Source of the DNA: Phellopilus nigrolimitatus
Taxonomy: Eukaryota; Basidiomycota; Agaricomycetes; Hymenochaetales; Hymenochaetaceae
Direction of reading: 5' to 3'
NCBI GenBank assembly: GCA_021029095.1
Contig: JAJOHG010000082.1
Location: 54,484-118,483, forward strand
DNA length: 64,000 bases
Both the position numbers and the translations under genes were made by a program. Below, piece by piece: positions 1 to 10,373 of this stretch. Every line of letters starts with the position of its first letter. Within the stretch, counting starts at the first letter, position 1. The notes under the pieces are model-generated. The model was not told where the DNA came from, did not search any database, and saw nothing but the letters and a program-made list of their open reading frames with translations.

Positions 1-67
1 TGTATGAAAGCTCGTCAGAAATTTACATATTTTGAAAAGAGCGGAAACTCAACTATCATCTTGTTCA

Positions 68-2164
68 TCATGCTCCAATATGAATAAAATTAACCCATCT
101 CTCGACCGTAATACCCCGCTTCTTTCGCAGGTGCTGTATCGTTTCACGAAGAGCCCTCGCAGACCGCTTGAATCCCAACTCGGGTGAGTCCTCTTCCGCA
201 AACATACGCTTGTAAAATTCCTTGGCGAGAAAAGGCCCATCGTAGTCAGCCATCGCCCACATCGTACCGATTACGCTTCGAAAGCCAGAGAACTGCATGG
301 CTGCAGCGAGATGAAGCACTTCTTCGCGGGCACTGCTAACAGTCTGTCCTGCACTGTGACAGGCGGATAGAAATGCGAATTCAGCGTTCGGTAGATTGGA
401 TTGAACAATGTCGAGCAAGGTGAGACGGTCTCCGTCGGAAAGCTGAAAAGCGTGGAGGAAGGGTTCTTCGGGATTTAAATGTCCATGGCAGGCAAAATGT
501 ACCCAGTCATGGTCACGAAAGTTGGCGATAACAGCTTCGCGAGTAGCTTGCTCACGAACAAGACAATTGACAAAATCTCTGTCCTTCCGTATGGCACGAT
601 ATTCTTTTTCTACCTTGGGGAGACTATCATCAGGCAAAGCAACAACGAGCAGTTGTGGTCGTCCAATGTCGGGTCCCCTAATTTCAGGTTTGGACTCCCG
701 TGCAGTGATCAAGGCTGTGAGTGTCGGGGTGTACGACGAGATGTAATCGTCTAAAAGATATTTTCTGCTGCGATTCTCAACGCGGATTGGCCCTGCCGCA
801 TGAAAAGGTAGAACAGATAAGCGAGACGTGGGGCACCACCAGATACGAGTCTGTTTCTCAAACCCGAGCTCGCCCAGTCTCTCAACCACCCGAGAAACCA
901 CCCGGTTCCACAGGGACTCCAACACACTTTCAATACCCGCATCACATTCATTCGGCTCCGTCTGGACCTTCTGAAGTGCAGACTGAAGATCTCTCACAAG
1001 CGACGGGCCGTTGTCGTCGAAGTCAGAATCCAGTTGGATGTTGACAGGCGGGCGATCATGAAGAACAATTAGAGCATCGGAACGATATTCACTGTGGCTG
1101 ATGATGATGACTGGGCCCTCGACAGCAGCCTCTCGAAGAACGCTAAATCGTCGGGCTCGTAGGAAGTCTTCAAATCCAGACGTCGCGCGAACCTCTGCGA
1201 CGATGCCCTCCAATTGGGATGCAAGACGCCGCTTTCGAGAATACATTTCGTCCACGAGTTTCTGCGATGTACCTGTCACGCCATCCTGTGCAAGCAAAGT
1301 AATCGGCTTCGACTCGGATGAAGTGGCAAGTGATTCCAGTTGACGGCTGGTATTTAGGAACCTGTCTGCCAAGCCTTCGTTGACTTCCCTAAGCTGTTCA
1401 ATTGGCGTTCGGAAACCGCGTAACTGCGACCAGATAAGTGCTCTTCCTTGTTCGAGCATCTCGACAGCCTGGGCCACTTCACCGATCTCTATGGCATATG
1501 AGGCCGCATCCGAAGCCAGTGTTGGATAGCCGTTTCTGCCACTAAAAATCTTATGCTGCATCTGCACCGTGGGACTTATAACGAGGGAGCTTTCGAGGAG
1601 TGACAGAGTTAGACTGTAAGCTTTTAAGGTGGAATCATGACGCTGTGCTCGCGCTAAAGCCGCCCATCTCACTGCTACTGAGAGCCGCGTTAGCGTATTG
1701 GAGAAGACATGATCAGCGCCTTCTTCATAAATACGGAGCGACTCCTCGAGATCCTCCATCTGACCGCTTTTCTCGAAACGAATCCGCACGGCACCCGCGA
1801 GGTTGCCAAATGACATGGAGCGATCAGGGTGTCCAGGAGGACGCAGTTCTAGAGCGCCGCGATTGAGGGCAATGGACTCCTCCAGATCCTCCGTCCGACC
1901 GGTTTGCTTGAACCGAGTCAAAACGGCATTCGCGAGGTTGTTCAACGATGAGGAGCGAAGAGGGTGTCCAGGAGGACGCAGTTCCAACGCGTCGCGATTG
2001 AGAACAATAGACTCCTCGAGATCATCCATCCGACCGCTTTGCTCAAATCGAGTGAACACGGCATTTGCAAGATCATACAGAGATGCGGAGCGGTCGGGAT
2101 GCCCAGGAGGACACAGGTCCAATGCGTCACGCAAGTTGGCAATCGACTCCTCGACATCGTCCAT
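68..2164 (-). CDS. TPR-CHAT protein A (caspase-like protease, short arm)
   Basis: Uninterrupted 698-codon gene. Residues 1-150 hold about three 45-residue tetratricopeptide-type repeats of the form QTGRMEDLEES...PPGHPxRS...NNLAxAV, plus a degenerate one. A helical linker and a C-terminal CHAT domain (caspase HetF-associated with TPRs) follow. The His-Cys dyad is intact: H560 in the ACHG motif and C602 in the LSAC motif. In this clan the His and Cys cleave peptide bonds; TPRs normally bind partners. The start is the ATG in the context CGTACGGATG, which marks the start in all four paralogs. Compared with them, A lacks the N-terminal cap and the first half of repeat 1, so its arm is truncated. 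Likely cytosolic, with no signal peptide or membrane segment. I infer an activating protease for the gasdermin-like proteins nearby; substrate unproven. Confidence 0.85.
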   Translation of the reverse strand: MDDVEESIANLRDALDLCPPGHPDRSASLYDLANAVFTRFEQSGRMDDLEESIVLNRDALELRPPGHPLRSSSLNNLANAVLTRFKQTGRTEDLEESIALNRGALELRPPGHPDRSMSFGNLAGAVRIRFEKSGQMEDLEESLRIYEEGADHVFSNTLTRLSVAVRWAALARAQRHDSTLKAYSLTLSLLESSLVISPTVQMQHKIFSGRNGYPTLASDAASYAIEIGEVAQAVEMLEQGRALIWSQLRGFRTPIEQLREVNEGLADRFLNTSRQLESLATSSESKPITLLAQDGVTGTSQKLVDEMYSRKRRLASQLEGIVAEVRATSGFEDFLRARRFSVLREAAVEGPVIIISHSEYRSDALIVLHDRPPVNIQLDSDFDDNGPSLVRDLQSALQKVQTEPNECDAGIESVLESLWNRVVSRVVERLGELGFEKQTRIWWCPTSRLSVLPFHAAGPIRVENRSRKYLLDDYISSYTPTLTALITARESKPEIRGPDIGRPQLLVVALPDDSLPKVEKEYRAIRKDRDFVNCLVREQATREAVIANFRDHDWVHFACHGHLNPEEPFLHAFQLSDGDRLTLLDIVQSNLPNAEFAFLSACHSAGQTVSSAREEVLHLAAAMQFSGFRSVIGTMWAMADYDGPFLAKEFYKRMFAEEDSPELGFKRSARALRETIQHLRKKRGITVERWVNFIHIGA

Positions 2165-2199
2165 CCGTACGAGTTACTTGAGAATCCTTACACGGCAAC

Positions 2200-2282
2200 C
2201 TGCGAGGATGAACACGAACGTTGACCAATCATGGTTATAGTAATGGTTATAGTATCCTAAAACTATACTCACGCCGGGCTTG
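2200..2282 (-). promoter_or_regulatory. Predicted 5'-UTR intron of TPR-CHAT A
   Basis: GTGAGT donor and CCTCGCAG acceptor lie just upstream of the start codon. The same donor and acceptor are kept in front of paralogs B, C and D. No ATG precedes the donor nearby, so the intron is likely untranslated leader. A carries an extra roughly 20 nt relative to the others, a local duplication of a TATAACCAT-type motif. Confidence 0.5.
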
Positions 2283-3150
2283 AAGGATATAGTTGCCTAT
2301 ACTGAAAACTTGCGTATGGCAAGTCACATGAAGAATCAGTGTAATCCGTCGTCGGTCAAGGTAGATCCTACCTCTGTCTATTTCGCGCCGATAGTCTCAG
2401 GTAAAAAGTTACGCGAGGCTGCAAGTGCGTCCCTGGGCTATGAGCGTCAGAAAAGTGGTCATTGCCCAGGCGATTCCAGATTTCGCTCACCTTCCGCGAT
2501 CTTGTACTTTCCTATGTTGTTCTTATATCGAATTTGAGATAGTTCTCGGGCGGCAAAGACTACTTAACATGAGAGGAGGGAAAGGGTCAAAAGTGTGAAA
2601 GCAGCGCTCCCATGGTATTCGTATCTATATAGTGTTGACTTTGATTCCCGCAAACTTCGGACTGTTCGAAAGGCAAGAAGCTGGATGATGCCGAAAGCTA
2701 ACACGTGGGCAGGTAGCACAGTGTAAGCAAACACGCACCTTGCTTTCCGTGTAGCATCCTGATTGTTACCCGGCGCTCATACTCGTCGCGCGTTCGTTTT
2801 CAGCTCTGCCGCCCTTACCGCTGCGGGCAACGTCTTTCGCCTCGAAAAGAATTGAAAAAAAAGCATTGGAAGTATCAGAGGTGCAAGTAATTATGCTTTG
2901 CCGAAAATACTCACTTCATCACCAAAAACGTGTCCTTGCGGTATTATCGGGGGCGCGGTGCTATAAGTAATTGATATGTCCATTCGAGACTTCCAGGTGT
3001 AAACCACCTGTTAGAAGCCATACGCTTGTTCATGCACTGCAGTCCGCATGTACGTTTTGACCATTTACGGTTCGCCAATATCTTCCTTCCACTCCCTTCA
3101 AAGATAACCAGAATCATCGTATGAAACTCGAATAACAAATGAAGAAAACA
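2283..3150 (-). other. Shared upstream block of the TPR-CHAT genes, copy A
   Basis: No gene was found here. The sequence is homologous to the upstream regions of B (14289-15300), C (25277-26280) and, in inverted orientation, D (about 30820-31271). It includes a conserved TATAGTTGCCTATACTG element next to the 5'-UTR intron, probably core promoter. The distal part (2944-3138) is a flank that recurs beside the cytosine-deaminase relics. Confidence 0.5.
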
Positions 3151-3159
3151 GCTTACCTT

Positions 3160-3740
3160 GCGTGCTCTTTAATGAACTTCGACACCAAGTCTTGCAGTCC
3201 AGATCATCGATATCGATGACCTTGACACCCCGTGAGCTCAGAGGTTTATCCGCACTTTTGAAGGCTAGGGATGCTGTAGGTGAGCGAGAGGATCCGCCTT
3301 CGTAACTTGTTAGGCCGGCGAGATATGTGGACTCGATGATGGTCGGATGCGTCCCGAGTCAAGATGCTGATTTACGAGCGTCTCCCGACGTTTGCGGTAC
3401 TTGCGCGGACACGAACAGACTTATTTGCGTCCCCGAGCTTGTAAATAAAAAACATTTGTCGCGAGTTGCCACCAGCGCAGACATCGCAGGGGCTGAAAGT
3501 GAGTTCGATTTTAGAAACATGGGCAGCGTCTTTCCTGAGAGAGTCAATGCGAGAAAGGTTGTTGACACTTACGATTGTGGTTATTCGAGGCACGTGTCTT
3601 CAGCATGTCCGCCTGTTCGAGCATCTGGATGCCCTGGTTGTGCGATGCGCCCATAACTTTCAGCTCCTTCGCTAGAACTCTCCTTTGCCTGCTCGATGAA
3701 AGCGTGGTAGTCGAGGATTATGGTCGGCGTTACGTCATAG
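3160..3740 (-). pseudogene. FCY1: Cytosine deaminase relic (FCY1-like), copy A
   Basis: Minus-strand fragments resemble fungal cytosine deaminase, which converts cytosine to uracil in pyrimidine salvage. A GASHNQGIQ piece corresponds to the family's GxGHNxRxQ region (about 3650-3610). An FSPCDVCAG piece corresponds to the zinc-binding SPCDMC motif (about 3500-3480). A GVKVIDIDDLDCK piece corresponds to the C-terminal GxEVVxVDDxxC segment (about 3225-3185). The pieces lie in different frames, and the catalytic HGE motif is not recoverable between the first two. It is a decayed copy, one of five in the window. The order FCY1 relic then TPR-CHAT repeats in modules A, B and C, which points to segmental duplication. 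Confidence 0.65.
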
Positions 3741-4677
3741 CATCGAAGATGAACTTATGTAAGTTCTCGCACGTGCTCAATCTTTACGAGTTGTCCAGGC
3801 AGTCCGCGATGCGGTTGTTGACACTTCTCCGACGCGAACACTTTGAACTCAGAGGAAAGAAATGCACTGCTGATGAGTTCGTGGCGTAGATCTGGCTGGT
3901 CTTGACGCACCTTCGTGTGTGAGGTGGTTGCCCGTCGCGAGTGAGAACGTCGCCGCGCACGAGGACAAAGTGTGTTGTCCTCGACTTGCCACCTTGACTC
4001 AGGAGGTACGAAGCTCTATTTGAGAAGATCATTTCTGTATCCACATATTGAAGCTTTTGTATTTTGCGCTGATGCTTGCGTTAGTGTCAGTGCGATTCAA
4101 GGCGCCGGCCATCGTGAAAGCAAACGAGTTCAGCGGGGTGCATCTTTTTAATCTTGTTCTTCTTATACCCAAGCGGGCGTCTTCGAGCCGATTCGCGTCC
4201 CTTCCGTTGCTCTCCCCATAGCTCACAGCGAGCCGGCAAGCGTTCTGGCAGATGGCGAGCGCCATGCTGAAGGAGATGCCGAGCAGGCTGGGGAAAATTG
4301 GTGTACAGGCGAGCACGAGCTAGAGACGACGCGCGCGTTCGTCAACGTGTGTAGGCCTATACAGGAGTTCCCGGAGGTGCGCCGTGCTGTATATCGGCCT
4401 TCTCTTTATTTTCTGATCCAATGATATTCTGATGTAGTTCGAGCGCGACTCGCTCGTGGACATCGCGAAGCGCCTCGGGGATGGGATGTCCACAAGCGCG
4501 TCATTGAGGGCGTCGGGAAGGACATTGCGACTGAGCCTCTCCGCTCCGATTCAAGTTGCATGTAAGCTCAGCTTCGCCATATCTGAACTTGCATTCTCAT
4601 CCTTCCCTCCCGCGCTTGCTTTCTTCTCATCACTCACCACCATTCAGACGATGACACGACACCCCGAGCCCGGACTC
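3741..4677. other. No recognisable gene
   Basis: Only short frames without family similarity. The stretch separates the cytosine-deaminase relic from the G-alpha relic and has no clear counterpart in the other modules. Confidence 0.4.
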
Positions 4678-5350
4678 CATGGAGGCCTGCGCATCCGTCC
4701 AGGACCGCACCAATACGGAGCGCTCCGAGGCGATTGACAGGCGGATCGAGGACGACTCGCTCAAGGTACGCAAAGAGCCCTCTTGCTAGGTGTGTTTACT
4801 TTCGTCTTCGATTCCATTTCGGACCCGTGCCCCGCCCCCGTCCCCGCCTCGTACGCCACCAGGCTCCGGCGGATCCGGCAAGTCGACGATTGTGAAGCAG
4901 ATGAAGATCGTCCACCAGGACGGGTAGACACGCGACGAGCTCGCGTCGCTCCGCTTGACCGTGTACTGCAACCTGCTCAAGTCTGCGCAATCTAAGCGTC
5001 GACCCAGTACTGCACGCGGACGCGATCCCCGACTACAAGCTCGCGCGGGCGCAGGCGGGGCGGTGGCGGCGTTCAGCGAAGATGCCGCGGGCGCGATCAA
5101 CACGCTGTTGGCAGACCTGATCGTCCCACGCATCATGGACCACAGCAGCGAGTTCTACCTGACTGACAACACGTTGTACTTCTTCAGCGAGGTCAAGCGC
5201 GTCGGGAGCACGGGCTACGTACCCACCGAGACAGACGTGCTGCGCGCGCGCCAGAAGAGCACCGGCATCATCGAGACGTGCTTCAACATGGGCCAGCTCA
5301 GCATACAGATGTTCGACGTCGGCGGCCAGTGCTCGGAGCACAAGAAGTAG
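4678..5350 (+). pseudogene. Heterotrimeric G-protein alpha subunit relic
   Basis: Three pieces of a G-alpha GTPase are readable. The N-terminal exon (from 4678) reads MEACASVQ...AIDRRIEDDSLK and ends at a GTACGC donor. The P-loop exon (about 4855-4990) contains GSGGSGKSTIVKQMK. The switch region (about 5090-5350) contains DVLRARQKSTGI and MFDVGGQ. It is broken: an in-frame TAG stands at 4925-4927 inside what should be a HQDGYTRDEL-type segment. The last piece stops right after DVGGQCSEHKK, where the family has DVGGQRSERKKW, so the whole C-terminal half including NKxD is missing. The usual Gly2 myristoylation site is Glu. It lies in the duplicated block but has no sister copy here. Confidence 0.75.
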
Positions 5351-5990
5351 GTGCACGTCGCGTAGATAGACATGGTGTACATATCTGTGAAAATAGACTT
5401 TTGACTTAAGAAAGCACTTGAAAATGTTCAAATTTCCTGTTTGAATAACTGTGAGGCCGGAATTTCGGCTACGATTTTTGCTTTTTCGCAAAGCTACGCT
5501 ATACACGGCAGGACGGGATCTGTCCCCTGAAGAACAGACCCGCCGCTCGAGCCACTCTGCCGGCCTAATTTATGATTCAGCGCGGCAAAGACTCAACGTA
5601 GTTCGAGACACTCCGGCCGTCCGTAGACATACGCTCGGATGAAGCGGGTAGGGAATTGTGGTGTACCTCAGCATTCTTCCCTTCCTTCCAACCAGCCGTG
5701 CGTGCGACGAAGGTGGGGGGAGAAAAAGGGAGCTGGGGGGATTCTCCACTCTTTATACCCGAGTCACCCCTTGCAACGCGCAAAGCGGCGCTTGCGAGCT
5801 GCTCATTCACCCGGGCGTCTGGAACGCAATGCAGCGCTATCTCCTGTTCTGAATTCTCGTAACCTCTGTTGCTTTGCGTCATTGAGATCGTCAGAAACAA
5901 ATGACGGCATGAAAGAGACTTACAAAGAGATCGACGGCGAGAAGTCGAAGTTACGAATAAACTCTAAATTGCTTCCGCAGGGCGTGCCTC
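5351..5990. other. No recognisable gene
   Basis: Only short overlapping frames; no motif, no repeat shared with other modules. Spacer between two relics. Confidence 0.35.
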
Positions 5991-7036
5991 ACTCATGACG
6001 TAATGGGCGACGGTACTGGTCCTCCCCAACGGCGCGCGAACAGACGACTCATCGCTCGTCGCCTTCCCCGCGTTCCCACGCGATGCTGAGCTGCCCCTAT
6101 CCGCCGACTGCGTGCCCGACGCGAGCGCCGGCGTACCCCGCCGCCGGGGAGGATTACGTTAGATGATTTATCGGCGGCCGTCTCTGGGTGACGATGCACA
6201 CGCAGGAGGTCATCCATACCGAACGCGACCGGCCTTGCGGAGTTCCTCCTCCACTCCGGGCTCGCGCGTCTCGCGCTCCCAGGCGCGCCATCCCCCTTCG
6301 CCTCCCCCTCAAACGAAACTGAAACCGAAAAATTCGAACGGGCGCCCGAGCTCTTCCTACCTTCTGGCAGGGCGCCGGCACGGGCCTCGCGCTGGCTGCG
6401 GCACGCGCCCGACCACGCGCCCTTCCCGCACACACAGTCCTTCATGCGCAGCACCCACTCCAGCCGTCGAAGCCGCCCGGCGGCGCGCTGCTCTACTCGC
6501 GCTCCTGCGCGCCGGAGCGCGCGGTGCTCGAGCTCATGTAGATAAAGGTGCGCTCGTTTCTTTCTTTCGTCACAAAGGAGCTCTCTCTGATATCTGGCGA
6601 AGGATAATCACGTCGCGCCGTACGTCCCCGCCGGCGCGCAAGACTGCGACCGCGGGCTGCACGTCCTCGTCAGCGAGACAGGTTGGGCGTCTTCCTCCCT
6701 CTTTTTATTCTCCTTCTTATCTTGGCCCACTAACTCATTCGAACCTCGCGCACAGTATAAGCGTGGTTCCGCTCGATCACGCACTACATCTTCCTCGCGG
6801 AGGCGCGCACGGCGCGCGCGTCGTCGGCGAGCCGAAGCGCGCGAATGCCGCGATCGTCCGCACGTCCGTCGACTCGGGCATGCACCTCGAGACCGTACAT
6901 CCCCGCCCCTCCTTTCGTGTACCCTACTAAGAGCGCGGAATATTATTTATTGTAGTCGTTCTACTTCCCATACAAGCACTCCGTGATGACGATGAACCTC
7001 CGCGAGCGGCTGATCAAGGGGGACATGTTCCATTGA
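5991..7036 (+). pseudogene. Siderophore N-acyltransferase relic (IucB/SidF-SidL type), copy A
   Basis: Plus-strand fragments of the acyl-CoA N-acyltransferase that acylates hydroxyornithine or hydroxylysine during fungal siderophore synthesis. Readable pieces in order: FASPSNETETEKFERAPELF (about 6297-6356), RPPGGALLYSR (about 6475), KDNHVAPYVPAGAQD and DRGLHVLVSE (about 6600-6680), HYIFLAEARTARVVGEPKR (about 6780-6836), and a C-terminal exon FYFPYKHSVMTMNLRERL ending at TGA 7034-7036. Frames change several times and TAG/TGA codons interrupt it, so it is dead. Parts of the same gene recur at about 16050-16700 and 27290-27720, each time following an FCY1 relic. Confidence 0.7.
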
Positions 7037-7199
7037 GCAGAGCGGGGACGGGATGCGCGACAGCAGTTCGCTGCATTATCAAAGATACACCTGCGCCGCC
7101 CTTGCTCTTGCATAGCGTGCGGGAACCTTGGAATGAACTCGGAGGCATTTGTTATTTATTGGAGTCTCGGGGCATTGAGATAATGGAAAATGTGGAGTT

Positions 7200-8814
7200 C
7201 CGGATGGAGGCCTCTCAAGTTGGCAAATTAAAGTAGTTGTGCTTTATTATGGTACTTTCGGCCGCGTACTGGCCCTCATCGTATGAGCAGCCTTGCGTTC
7301 GGTTTGCAGATTACAGCAGCTACAACCTCGAGAAACAACACATAAACGCATTGGTAAATGTCATAGATTCAGCGGGAGGGAAGACGAACGGAAAGTACCG
7401 CGGTAAAGCGGTAAAAAGAGGAGATTAGACACGTTAAACTGAGGATTGTATTCATGCGAAAATACTCGCACCAAGTAAGTATTGTAAAGCAGTTTTGCTC
7501 ATCAACGCGTGGGGAAGCCGCCGCCAGGGAGCGCTGCAGCCTGGGCGTGGTCGCGGGCTCTCTATAAAGCATGTCGCCTTAGTATACGTTTTGTTCTTGG
7601 TGGTGTTGCCACGTCGGGACGTATTCGCGCTCACACTCCTTCGTGCCCCTCACAAGCTCTCATGCATCTACGCTGATATGCTACCGACCTACGTCGCCAT
7701 ATCTCATGCGCACGATGCTCGGGTAGCGCGAGCCGTCGTGTGCGTGTGCGTTTCCCTCTTATTTCGTGACAAACCTGCTGTCGTATTTTACGCCATCCGC
7801 ACCGGGTGGTGCAGAAATAGACACGGGCATGCCTACGCCAAAGAGGTTTCATGCTCGCAGAGGTAGGTCGCCAGAACATATGTCGGCCCACTGCCATGGG
7901 GCGGGTGCGGCGCAGCTCGTGCGGTCCAGGGAGTTGGGCGGGGGACGTACGTCCTAAATGATGTGGGACCGAAGCGGCGGAAAGCGCGGTTGAGTGCGCG
8001 GAAAGAAGGTGGGATCCGTGGATATGGGCGTACGGGGGGCCGGTAGCATGGACATGTGCGTGTTCAGGCGGGGAGACCGACGGCTGGGAGCACATAACGC
8101 TAGTCAGTATAAGAAAATACGATTTCATAAATAAGAGCAAACCCGAACTTATAGAGTCAACCTCCATCTCCCATCCGCCGACTCTGCGTCCCTTCTCCTC
8201 GAACTGCCTTTCGTACTCGTCGTTGAGCAGGTCCTCCGGCTCTTGTGACTGCTCTCCGCGGGCACGACTCTCGCTGCGAACATCGAGAGCCTCGCAGCGA
8301 AAGGCGGGCGTGTGTAGAAAAACACTGTTTTAAAAGTGCCCTGCCTAAGGTGCCCAGAGCCGTGTCCGTGCGCGTGTCCAGAGCTGGGGTAGAGCGCCGA
8401 GAATGCACCTGCGGCTCGAAAATGCGGACGTAACGGGAGGACGTGGACGACGGCGGCGGTGCGGGGTGCGCATACTAATTCCAGCGGATGGAGCGCCGAT
8501 GGCATGAGCGCGGATAGCTGAAAGTATCTTCCCTTTGTTCGCGTTGAAAATATGGACTCTGGTTGTACGCTGCAGGGGCATGCGACGACGACGAGAATTG
8601 CGCGCAATAAAGCGGCATGGATTCAACAAACGCAGAAAAATCTTCTGCTTGCTGCACAGCGCACGTCGAGCTTCCACAGCACTTGGACTCTGTTTTCGCG
8701 TTTATCCTTCTGCGTTGGTTTTCTCGCTCTCCGTATTTGGGTCAGAAGATGTGCCATTAGGCAAGCCTTGCATAGAGTCAGCGCTAGTCAGCGTCCTTTT
8801 TCGCTTACAAGATA
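7200..8814 (-). pseudogene. Unidentified relic family U, copy 1
   Basis: A long block without an intact frame that is homologous to about 20790-21795 and, inverted, to about 34030-35600; its distal part also matches about 37690-38060. On the minus strand one conserved peptide is visible (about 8230-8160), with the core LNDEYE.QFEEK..RVGGWEMEVD, and stop codons or frameshifts surround it. I do not recognise the family. It appears to be a dead gene carried by the segmental duplications. It is interrupted on its right side by the transposon at 8815-9969. Confidence 0.4.
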
Positions 8815-9969
8815 CTGTCAAAAATGCGGCAACGACTCATCCTGTGTTTCCAGCTTCGTATCTCAACGGATATTTGACAGAAATTCTTCATTGTTGTACC
8901 ATTGCAAAGAGAATTGTCTTGGCTCTCTGAATATATGGTTTTTATGATTTTACGGAATACATTTCGTGCGAGAGAAATATAGTTCTGTGATGAGTCAGAA
9001 ACCGATAAATAACCGGCAACGACCCACATTGCCCCGGCCTCGTTGAAGGTTTTTGACACAAAACTACTACAGCCCTCAGATTTTTTATTAGACAGATATT
9101 AGGTCTAACATACAGGCATTTTATATCCACAATTTTTTTTTGAAAATTGAGACCGAAAGTGATAAAACAAACAATATTTATTGAGACTTAGACAGCTCTG
9201 TTTGTCCTTATTTGTCAGAGCTGTCTTTTTACCTTGCTCACGAGGGTATCAAAGAGAGTTGGTATCATATCTCAGCAACGCGTATCTCTACAGCTTTATA
9301 AATTTGCATAGCAAATATTGAATTGTTTTGAAATGAGAATTTGATTTTTTATCGAAATATGATTTGCCAATGCCTCCTAATAAAACTGGTTTAGAAAGGT
9401 TGAAACAGCCATCATTAGTTGCATATATGCAGGTTGTTGAGCTGTTGATGTCGATTTAAAATACAAGAAAATTCACAGAGGATATGTAGTATATAATTAG
9501 TTAGTATGTGAAGTTTAAAGATGTACTTCGTACTTGATCATGCTCGGTGCTTGCAACTCAATGCTCTGTGAAATTAGAAGAAATCCGCAATTGAGCTTCA
9601 ATGATAGCACAACCAGGAGCTCCAGAGATACCTACAGGCTACCAAGTTTTACCCTAGAGAAGAATAGCATGCTTAAATATCCCATGCAAATTTTCAGAGA
9701 GAAATATGAACTCTTTGCTGAGTCCGAGACAAGTCCTTCTGGCCTATCCTCAGATGCAGTTTCCAATTTGAGAAGAAGTACCAAAATTCGAATATATTTT
9801 AGCATTTGTAGAGCATACACCAGACCAATCAGCTTAAAATTTTACGTGCGGCATGCCATTAGGTATATCAGAGTATGTGCAAATTTATTTGAGAAACGGT
9901 GCTGTTTTGATTGGTCTGTGCACAAGGTGAGTCGTTGCTGTACGTGGGTCGTTGCCGCTTTTGTGACAG
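8815..9969. mobile_element. Non-autonomous DNA transposon with TA target duplication
   Basis: Both ends carry an imperfect terminal inverted repeat of about 25 bp beginning CTGTCA and containing GCGGCAACGAC (22 of 25 positions match by eye). TA dinucleotides flank it at 8813-8814 and 9970-9971. The homologous sequence at about 21785-21800 has a single TA (21794-21795) and no insert, a paralogous empty site. Subterminal copies of GGCAACGAC(C/T)CA occur near 9015 and 9950. An internal hairpin AGACAGCTCTG/CAGAGCTGTCT lies at about 9189-9228. The interior is AT-rich with no transposase that I can recognise. TA duplication points to the Tc1/mariner-pogo superfamily. Confidence 0.8.
9189..9228. repeat. 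Internal hairpin inside the transposon
   Basis: Inverted repeat with an 11-bp perfect arm (AGACAGCTCTG and its complement) and a loop of about 18 nt. It lies in the AT-rich interior of the element and may fold as DNA or RNA; role unknown. Confidence 0.6.
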
Positions 9970-9971
9970 TA

Positions 9972-10373
9972 TCTCTTCTATTTAGTAGATTCTTCTCAGG
10001 CAATTGCTGCGAGACTCTACCTTCTGTACATGTACTTTTACTTACTATCGTTCGCCATTTTATAATTGTGCTTTCAATCGAGCTGTAGACGACAAGACAT
10101 ATGCACTCGAGTAACCGACTGTTGCAGATATCAACGGCGAAATTCAGTGGCACTAGACAGTAAATTATGTTTCAAATGTCAAGTACAAAGAGCAATGAAT
10201 ATAATAGTAGTCGATCGAATCTCGATGCTGTCCTGATGAGTACAGTGCATGATAAGAAAACACAGAACCAGGGCGCTTGTTGAAGAGCGAGGTGAAAGAA
10301 ACGGCTGAATGGAAAACGCGTCAGAAATATACATAATTGAAAAACGTCGTAAACTCAACTAATATCTTCCTCA
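9972..10373 (-). other. 3' flank of TPR-CHAT B
   Basis: No gene. The sequence matches the 3' flanks of C (about 21800-22286) and D (about 33569-34000 in opposite orientation). It includes a shared AGAGCAATGAATA-type segment, so the duplicated unit extends beyond the coding region. Confidence 0.5.

Noticed and set aside
6163..6930. 255-codon plus-strand frame as a gene
   Set aside because: It is a wrong-frame reading of the siderophore acyltransferase relic; the family motifs lie in other frames.
9534..10088. 184-codon frame overlapping the transposon end as a transposase
   Set aside because: It runs across the right terminal inverted repeat into flanking DNA and shows no DDE-type motif.
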